Source: Candidatus Bathyarchaeota archaeon (GTDB taxonomy: Archaea; Thermoproteota; Bathyarchaeia; TCS64; B23). From it: a DNA stretch of 9,734 nt. Shown in pieces: positions 6,069 through 9,734 of the stretch (position 1 is the stretch's first letter; every line of letters starts with the position of its first letter). The DNA is taken from the NCBI GenBank assembly GCA_029259285.1, contig JAPDJB010000157.1, positions 1 through 9,734 on the forward strand, read 5' to 3'. Made by a program: the position numbers and the translations under genes. Below the pieces are notes generated by a model. That model had not been told where the DNA came from, ran no database searches, and saw only the letters and a program-made list of their open reading frames with translations.

Positions 6069-6088
6069 TCCTTCCCTGATAGTTTAGA

Positions 6089-7450
6089 GTGGTGGATATG
6101 GGGTCGACTCAGGCGCCTAGCTGGATTCCCAGGGAGACCGTGGAGATATTGAGGAGGACGATGGAGGAGATCGAGGGGCTGGAGTTCACGGAAATCGGTA
6201 GGAGGCTGTTAGAGCTGGCTGAGATGCATAAGGATTGGAGGGAGAAGAGCTGCATAAACCTCATCGCCTCAGAGAACGTTATGAGTCCATCGGTGAAGAC
6301 CCTCCTCGGAACAAACATGGCCTTCTGCGTCTGCGACGGCTATGTGGGTAAGAAGCTCCTCCCAACGACCGATGCGGTGAAGTATCTGGAAGAGATCGAG
6401 GCCTACGCCATCTCCCTCGCCTTAAGGCTCTTCAGATGCCAATTCGTGGAGCATAGACTCCTAAGTGGGACAATGGCCTGCATGGTAACTCAATACGCCC
6501 TCACATCTCCAGGGGACACCATAATGAGTCAGAGCCTGAGGGATGGGGGAAACATAGCTAATAGGGAGGGAGGGCCACCAGGCATCTATCACCTTGAAGT
6601 AGTAGACCTGCCAATAGATCCCGAGGAATTGAATGTCGACTTAGAGGCCTATAAGGAAGCTGTATATGCCCATAGGCCTAAGCTCATCATCCCAGGGGCG
6701 ATGATAGTGCTCTTCCCCTACCCCCTAAGGGAGATGTACGAGATCGCCCAGGATGCTGGGGCCCTAATAGCCTATGATGGAGCCCATATAGGGGCCCTCA
6801 TCGCAGGGGGCGTCTACCAGGATCCCCTGAGGGAGGGATCGGATCTGCTGATAGTCAACAGCCATAAGAGTATGGGTGGGCCGCCTGGAGCCTATATACT
6901 GATGGATGAGGAGGAGATCGCCAGGAGGATCATCGAGACCACCTTCCTAGGCTTCGTCCAGACACCCTTCTGTAACAGGATAGCCGCCTGCGCCCTCTCC
7001 CTAGCTGAGATGTATGCCTATGCTGAGGAGTACGCCCATCAGATCGTGAGGAACGCCAAGGCCCTAGCGGGGGAGCTGGATTCCCAGGGCTTCAAGGTCA
7101 TAGGTAAGAATCGGGGATACACCGATTCCCATCAGGTGATCGTCGACGTCAGCGACCTAGGTGGGGGATTGAGGGCTGAAAACCTTCTATGCAGGGGAAA
7201 CATCATCCTCAACAAGATATCATTACCCTGGGACACTAGGGAGGAGATCCATGGAGGAGGTGGGAGGGTCAGCGGCATCAGACTTGGGACGCCCCTCGTG
7301 ACGAGGCTTGGGATGAGGGAGGGGGAGATGAGGAGCATAGCGGAGTTCGTGAGGAGAATCCTAATAGATGAGGAGAAGCCGGAGAGAGTCGCAGAGGAGG
7401 TCAAGCAGTTCATGAAGAACTACCAGAAGGTTCGCTACTGCTTCGATTGA
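6089..7450 (+). CDS. Divergent SHMT-family (GlyA-like) PLP-dependent enzyme with altered active site
   Basis: This 453-residue, fold-type I PLP enzyme belongs to the serine hydroxymethyltransferase family. SHMT landmarks are clear: INLIASENVMSPSVK (56-70), SGTMA (126-130), ALTSPGDTIM (137-146), AYDGAHIGALIAGGVYQDP (228-246; D230 for the pyridine nitrogen, H233), NSHKSMGGPPGA (257-268; K260 is the Schiff-base lysine) and SGIRLGTP (395-402; R398 binds the substrate carboxylate). Canonical catalytic positions differ. YAEGYPGKRYYGG reads VCDGYVGKKLLPT (81-93), so the catalytic Glu is Asp83 and both folate-site Tyr are Leu. PHSG reads LLSG, losing the ring-stacking His. GPRGG reads GPPGA. PLP binding and an aldol-type reaction on an amino acid are likely; tetrahydrofolate- or methanopterin-dependent serine/glycine conversion is doubtful. 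The reading frame is intact, so this is not a pseudogene. Starts GTG 6089, GTG 6092 and ATG 6098 are all possible. Numbering here is from 6089. Confidence 0.85.
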   Translation: MVDMGSTQAPSWIPRETVEILRRTMEEIEGLEFTEIGRRLLELAEMHKDWREKSCINLIASENVMSPSVKTLLGTNMAFCVCDGYVGKKLLPTTDAVKYLEEIEAYAISLALRLFRCQFVEHRLLSGTMACMVTQYALTSPGDTIMSQSLRDGGNIANREGGPPGIYHLEVVDLPIDPEELNVDLEAYKEAVYAHRPKLIIPGAMIVLFPYPLREMYEIAQDAGALIAYDGAHIGALIAGGVYQDPLREGSDLLIVNSHKSMGGPPGAYILMDEEEIARRIIETTFLGFVQTPFCNRIAACALSLAEMYAYAEEYAHQIVRNAKALAGELDSQGFKVIGKNRGYTDSHQVIVDVSDLGGGLRAENLLCRGNIILNKISLPWDTREEIHGGGGRVSGIRLGTPLVTRLGMREGEMRSIAEFVRRILIDEEKPERVAEEVKQFMKNYQKVRYCFD

Positions 7451-7494
7451 GAGTCGGGAATCCCCCTATTTCTCCATAATGGGATGAGGAAAGG

Positions 7495-7502
7495 ATTATA
7501 AG
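7495..7502 (+). promoter_or_regulatory. TATA box for the initiator tRNA gene
   Basis: ATTATAAG, preceded by a purine-rich BRE-like stretch (GAGGAAAGG), is centred about 30 bp before the first tRNA base. This fits transcription starting a few bases before the mature 5' end, which RNase P would then trim. Confidence 0.65.
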
Positions 7503-7528
7503 CTCTCACTGCTCCATCACAAATCTGG

Positions 7529-7606
7529 AGCGGGGTGGGGCAGCCAGGTTAGCCCGTGGGGCTCATAACCCCAAGGTCGGTCGTTCAAATCGACCCCCCG
7601 CTACCA
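7529..7606 (+). tRNA. Initiator tRNA-Met (CAT), CCA encoded, no intron
   Basis: A full cloverleaf can be drawn. The acceptor stem is AGCGGGG (7529-7535) with CCCCGCT (7596-7602), the D-stem GGGC/GCCC, the anticodon stem TGGGG (7557-7561) with CCCCA (7569-7573) and the loop CTCATAA, anticodon CAT at 7564-7566. A five-base variable loop is followed by the T-stem GGTCG/CGACC and loop TTCAAAT. A73 and CCA (7604-7606) are encoded. The A1:U72 pair and three consecutive G:C pairs at the loop end of the anticodon stem are the archaeal initiator hallmarks, so this is initiator rather than elongator tRNA-Met. There is no intron. Confidence 0.95.
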
Positions 7607-7614
7607 TATAAATA
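7607..7614 (+). promoter_or_regulatory. Consensus TATA box directly after the tRNA CCA
   Basis: TATAAATA starts at the base after the encoded CCA and is the best TATA match in the window. Transcription would start near 7636, about 110 bp before the DUF488 start codon, so it would make either a long leader or a separate small RNA. It may instead be chance A/T richness. Confidence 0.4.
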
Positions 7615-7621
7615 GAAATGA

Positions 7622-7674
7622 ACGCCCTCCCGTTTATCATAAGGCTCTATAGACGACGATCCTTGTCAGGGCGT
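7622..7674 (+). repeat. Imperfect hairpin in the tRNA-DUF488 gap
   Basis: ACGCCCT (7622-7628) and AGGGCGT (7668-7674) are perfect inverted complements 39 bases apart, with a nested AAGG/CCTT pair inside. It lies just after the consensus TATA box at 7607. It could be part of a small RNA or leader structure, or chance. I see no coding ORF in the 142-bp gap. Confidence 0.25.
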
Positions 7675-7715
7675 AGATTCTCTTCCTTTAGAAGCGGGGA
7701 GGAGGGGTTAGATTA

Positions 7716-7725
7716 TTCTAATATC
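7716..7725 (+). promoter_or_regulatory. TATA-like box for the DUF488 gene
   Basis: TTCTAATATC is centred 27.5 bp before ATG 7749, matching the leaderless spacing seen at other transcription-unit starts in the window. Confidence 0.5.
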
Positions 7726-7748
7726 TGCGACCTAATCGATGATCGCGG

Positions 7749-8300
7749 ATGAGGATCTACACCATAGGCCACTCGAATAGGCGGCTGGGCGAATTCCTAG
7801 AGCTCTTGGAGGAGTATGGGATTGAGGTCGTCGTCGACGTTAGGCGTTGGCCTACCTCTTCGAGGTATCCCCACTTCAACGGTGACAGTCTCGGGAAGGC
7901 CCTCTTGGAGAGGGGTGTCGACTATCTATGGCTAGGCGACATCCTCGGTGGATATAGGGGATACAGCCTTGGGGAGTCTTCACCCAATAGGGGTTGGAGC
8001 CGTAGAGGCTTCAGGAACTATGCTGACTATGCTCTCACAGGGGAGTTTAGGCGGGGCCTTGAGAGGATTCTGGAGGTTGCCGCTGAGAGGTGTGTAGCCA
8101 TCATGTGTTCTGAGAGGTTCTATTGGCGTTGTCATAGGCGAATCATATCGGATCACCTCCATGCGAGGGGCGTTGAGGTGATACATATCATCGATAGGGG
8201 CCGAATTCGGAGACATAGGTTGACAAGGTTCGCAGTCATCAGAGATGGTGTTCCAATATATCCGCCTCGGAGGGCTCGGGATAGGCTGAGAGCATCATAG
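7749..8300 (+). CDS. DUF488 domain protein
   Basis: This 183-residue protein belongs to the DUF488 family (PF04343), widespread but without an agreed function. The family pattern is complete: IYTIGHSNRRLGEFLELLEE (3-22), VVVDVRRWPTSSRYPHFN (27-44), GVDYLWLGDILGGYRG (56-71), a YADY segment (91-94), and the C-terminal signature VAIMCSERFYWRCHR (116-130) followed by IISDHLHARGVEVIHI (132-147). C120, E122, C128 and H129 form a conserved polar cluster that looks like a catalytic or metal site. The C-terminus (150-183) is strongly basic (RRHR, PPRRARDRLR), hinting at nucleic-acid contact. ATG 7749 fits leaderless spacing from a TATA-like box at 7716-7725. It lies downstream of the initiator tRNA and meets amrS tail to tail, with the two stop codons adjacent (TCA/TAG). 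The family is clear; the function is unknown. Confidence 0.88.
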   Translation: MRIYTIGHSNRRLGEFLELLEEYGIEVVVDVRRWPTSSRYPHFNGDSLGKALLERGVDYLWLGDILGGYRGYSLGESSPNRGWSRRGFRNYADYALTGEFRRGLERILEVAAERCVAIMCSERFYWRCHRRIISDHLHARGVEVIHIIDRGRIRRHRLTRFAVIRDGVPIYPPRRARDRLRAS

Positions 8301-9341
8301 GATCGCTTTCCCCACTATAGGTATGAGGTGGCCACACTCTGGGCATCTCCCCTCCTCCGTGATGCGATAGTCGAGAATTGAGAATCCATAGCGCTCTACG
8401 AGGAGAGCTCCACACTCTGGGCAGTAGGTGTTCTCCCCTGGATGCCCAGGAACATTCCCGATGTAGACGTATCGGAGGCCGGCATCTAGAGCCATCTCCC
8501 TCGCCTTCTCCAGCGTCTTTACGGGTGTCGTCTTCGTCAATCCATACTCCCAGGCCTTGTAGGCGGGATAGAACCTCGTGAAGTGGAGCGGCGTATCCCT
8601 CCCCAGCTTCAGAGTCCGCTCTATAATCTCCATGACACATTCCTTATCGTCGTTGGCCCCAGGGATTAGGAGGTTCACCATCTCTATATGCAGCCCCCGA
8701 CGTCTAGCCTCCAAGGCGTTTCGCCATACCACCTCGACGTCAGCCCCGTTACAGTATCGCCTGTAAAAGGCCTCATCCCCCTTTATGTCGATGCAGAGGG
8801 AGTCGATTCCGGCTTCGATGAGGAGCTCCAGGGCTTCGGGGGTTAGATAGGCGTTTGTGTTCAGATTCCTATATAGGCCATGTTGGGAGGCCAGCTTGAA
8901 GCAGTCGAGTATATATTCGAATAGGGTGCAGGAGGCCTCGTTGAAGGTGAACGAGAGGCCCCTCGCTCCGGATTTCAGGGCTAGGTCTATGAAGGCTTCG
9001 GGGCTGGTGTAGGATGCCCTCTCGGGGTCGGCGTCCACCATGCTAAGCGTGTAGTTCTGGCAGTAGATGCATCTTAGGTTGCATCCCCAGCTTCCTGCTG
9101 AGAGGGCTCCGGAGCCAGGCCAGTAGTGGAAGAGGGGCTTCTTCTCTATCGGGTTTACGACCACAGATGTGAGGTCTCCATACGTAAGCGTGTAGAGCCT
9201 TCCGTTTCGGTTCATTCTGGAGCCGCAGAAGCCTCGACGGCCCTCGGCTATACGGCATCGGCGCTCGCAGACCCCGCAGGTCACCGAGCCGTCGGGGTGA
9301 GTCTCGTAGAGTAGGGCCTCCCGTATGGTCTTCTGCGTCAA
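8295..9341 (-). CDS. amrS: AmmeMemoRadiSam-system radical SAM enzyme (AmrS)
   Basis: This 348-residue radical SAM protein of the AmrS family is named for its frequent genomic link to AMMECR1 and MEMO proteins; its reaction is not settled. The radical SAM cluster motif is C87-x3-C91-x2-C94 in SWGCNLRCIYCQNY (84-97). The family N-terminus REALLYETHPDGSVTC (7-22) is followed by a Cys set (C22, C25, C29, C39), and GDLTSVVVNPIEKKPLFHYW (55-74) is diagnostic. SFTFNEASCTLFEY (130-143), NLNTNAYL (159-166), CIDIKGDE (183-190) and HFTRFYPAY (253-261) follow. A C-terminal zinc ribbon has C307/C310 and C333/C336. The reading frame is open to 9665, but homology begins near 9320. TTG 9341 is chosen for family length and a TATA-like box 28 bp upstream; GTG 9419 is an alternative. 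No AMMECR1 or MEMO gene is in the window. It converges on the DUF488 gene and is divergent from carbamate kinase. Confidence 0.92.
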   Translation of the reverse strand: MTQKTIREALLYETHPDGSVTCGVCERRCRIAEGRRGFCGSRMNRNGRLYTLTYGDLTSVVVNPIEKKPLFHYWPGSGALSAGSWGCNLRCIYCQNYTLSMVDADPERASYTSPEAFIDLALKSGARGLSFTFNEASCTLFEYILDCFKLASQHGLYRNLNTNAYLTPEALELLIEAGIDSLCIDIKGDEAFYRRYCNGADVEVVWRNALEARRRGLHIEMVNLLIPGANDDKECVMEIIERTLKLGRDTPLHFTRFYPAYKAWEYGLTKTTPVKTLEKAREMALDAGLRYVYIGNVPGHPGENTYCPECGALLVERYGFSILDYRITEEGRCPECGHLIPIVGKAIL

Positions 9342-9363
9342 TCTATTATAGGGGGCGTATAGG

Positions 9364-9373
9364 GGTTTATGAA
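9364..9373 (-). promoter_or_regulatory. TATA-like box for amrS
   Basis: On the minus strand TTCATAAACC is centred about 28 bp before TTG 9341, the same spacing as other leaderless starts here. A further CTTAAAAC at 9388-9395 is an alternative that would give a leader of about 25 bases. Confidence 0.35.
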
Positions 9374-9401
9374 GGCTGTGCGGAAGCGTTTTAAGTGTAA
9401 G

Positions 9402-9410
9402 CCTAAAAAC
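9402..9410 (+). promoter_or_regulatory. TATA-like box for carbamate kinase
   Basis: CCTAAAAAC is centred about 28 bp before ATG 9435. No in-frame upstream start exists near it, and no Shine-Dalgarno is seen, so a leaderless mRNA is expected. Confidence 0.45.
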
Positions 9411-9434
9411 TCTTCTCACTGGAGTGTTTTTGAG

Positions 9435-9734
9435 ATGGGTAGGCGTGTCCTCATCGCTCTGGGCGGCAACGCCATAAAGCAGCCCGATGAGTGGGGAACC
9501 TATGAGGAGCAGATGAGAAACGTCTATAACACCTGTAGGCAGATCGCTGAGATAGCCCGTAGGGGCTATGAGATCGTCATCACCCATGGAAACGGCCCGC
9601 AGGTGGGGAATCTCTCCATACAGCAGGAGCAGGCTCAGCACCTGGTTCCACCTCAGCCCCTCCACGTCCTCGGAGCCATGACTCAGGGCCAGATAGGATA
9701 CATGATCCAGCAGGCGCTGAGAAACGTCTTAGGA
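9435..9734 (+). CDS. arcC: Carbamate kinase, N-terminal third (runs off window)
   Basis: Carbamate kinase interconverts carbamoyl phosphate + ADP with carbamate + ATP. It makes ATP in arginine/agmatine or purine fermentation, and in some archaea it has been proposed to supply carbamoyl phosphate. The first 100 residues are present. RRVLIALGGNAIKQP (3-17) carries the GGNA phosphate loop of the amino-acid kinase fold. GYEIVITHGNGPQVG (44-58) carries the substrate-binding HGNGPQVG. AMTQGQIGYMIQQALRN (81-97) is the carbamate-kinase-specific segment that separates it from acetylglutamate, UMP and aspartate kinases. About 210 residues are missing at the right edge. The start at ATG 9435 is the only sensible one. 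It is divergent from amrS with 93 bp between starts. No arginine deiminase or ornithine carbamoyltransferase gene is visible here, so the pathway cannot be assigned. Confidence 0.95.
   Translation, partial: MGRRVLIALGGNAIKQPDEWGTYEEQMRNVYNTCRQIAEIARRGYEIVITHGNGPQVGNLSIQQEQAQHLVPPQPLHVLGAMTQGQIGYMIQQALRNVLG

Noticed and set aside
6089..7450. SHMT-like gene as a decaying pseudogene
   Set aside because: The frame is intact over 453 codons, most structural motifs and the PLP lysine are kept, and it has promoter-like sequence.
7443..7490. Terminator after the SHMT-like gene
   Set aside because: The segment has CCCCCTATTTCTCC but no convincing T-tract or stem, so I could not support a terminator call.
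7529..7606. Elongator tRNA-Met or tRNA-Ile2 with CAT anticodon
   Set aside because: A1:U72 and three G:C pairs at the anticodon-stem loop end mark an initiator; the anticodon loop is not interrupted by an intron.
7451..7748. C/D-box small RNA near the tRNA
   Set aside because: GATGATC and GGATGAGG near 7738-7752 only partly resemble a C box, and I could not place matching D/C'/D' boxes.
8295..8300. Touching stop codons of DUF488 and amrS (TCATAG) as a regulatory device
   Set aside because: Tight tail-to-tail packing is common in compact archaeal genomes, and no terminator structure is visible there.
9342..9665. In-frame upstream extension of amrS antisense to carbamate kinase
   Set aside because: The extension has no AmrS homology and lies across the arcC start and coding region; TTG 9341 gives the family length and has a promoter-like element.
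1..9734. CRISPR arrays, insertion sequences, att sites, rRNA
   Set aside because: Reading through both strands showed no regularly spaced repeats, transposase motifs or rRNA signatures.

Overview
The window is archaeal and reads as a thermophilic TACK/Bathyarchaeia-type genome, though the exact lineage is an inference. The evidence is gene content confined to archaea (RNase P protein Rnp4/Rpp21, diphthine synthase, a CTP-dependent riboflavin kinase with an HTH domain, RibL-type FAD synthase), an initiator tRNA-Met with the archaeal A1:U72 pair, TATA-type promoters, heavy AGG (Arg) and ATA (Ile) codon use, and dense packing. There is no rRNA, transposon, CRISPR array or phage gene. I see no frameshifted gene; two genes run off the window ends.

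Layout. At 1-2005, on the minus strand, a HVO_A0114-like winged-HTH regulator precedes a YtcJ-type metal-dependent amidohydrolase that runs off the left end. Divergent from the regulator, at 2065-4247, are rtcB (RNA ligase) and a riboflavin kinase carrying an N-terminal HTH (RbkR architecture). Converging on these, at 4207-6003, is a minus-strand operon: rnp4, then a diphthine synthase fused to a DUF357 domain, then ribL (FAD synthase). The ribK and ribL 3' ends overlap by 41 bp, so the two consecutive steps riboflavin to FMN to FAD meet tail to tail. At 6089-7450 is a divergent serine hydroxymethyltransferase-fold PLP enzyme. At 7529-7606 is the initiator tRNA, with CCA encoded. A DUF488 protein (7749-8300) meets AmrS, an AmmeMemoRadiSam-type radical SAM enzyme (8295-9341, minus), at touching stop codons. 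Divergent from AmrS, the 5' third of a carbamate kinase gene runs off the right end.

How it works together. The core theme is housekeeping RNA, translation and cofactor work: tRNA splicing/ligation, tRNA 5' maturation, EF2 diphthamide modification, initiator tRNA, FMN/FAD synthesis and one-carbon/amino-acid PLP chemistry. Most transcription-unit leader genes have a TATA-like box about 26-28 bp before the start codon, which implies leaderless or near-leaderless mRNAs. The operon-internal genes dphB and ribL carry clear Shine-Dalgarno sequences.

Most interesting points: (1) the SHMT-like enzyme keeps the PLP-anchoring residues but has replaced the catalytic Glu/Tyr/His and folate-site residues, so it is probably not a canonical SHMT; (2) the DphB-DUF357 fusion; (3) a single palindromic TATA box placed to serve both the HTH gene and rtcB, next to a palindrome that looks like an autoregulatory operator; (4) an inverted repeat before the HTH-riboflavin kinase; (5) the overlapping convergent flavin genes. 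I found no clearly new multi-gene system; the SHMT-like protein is the best lead for new biochemistry.
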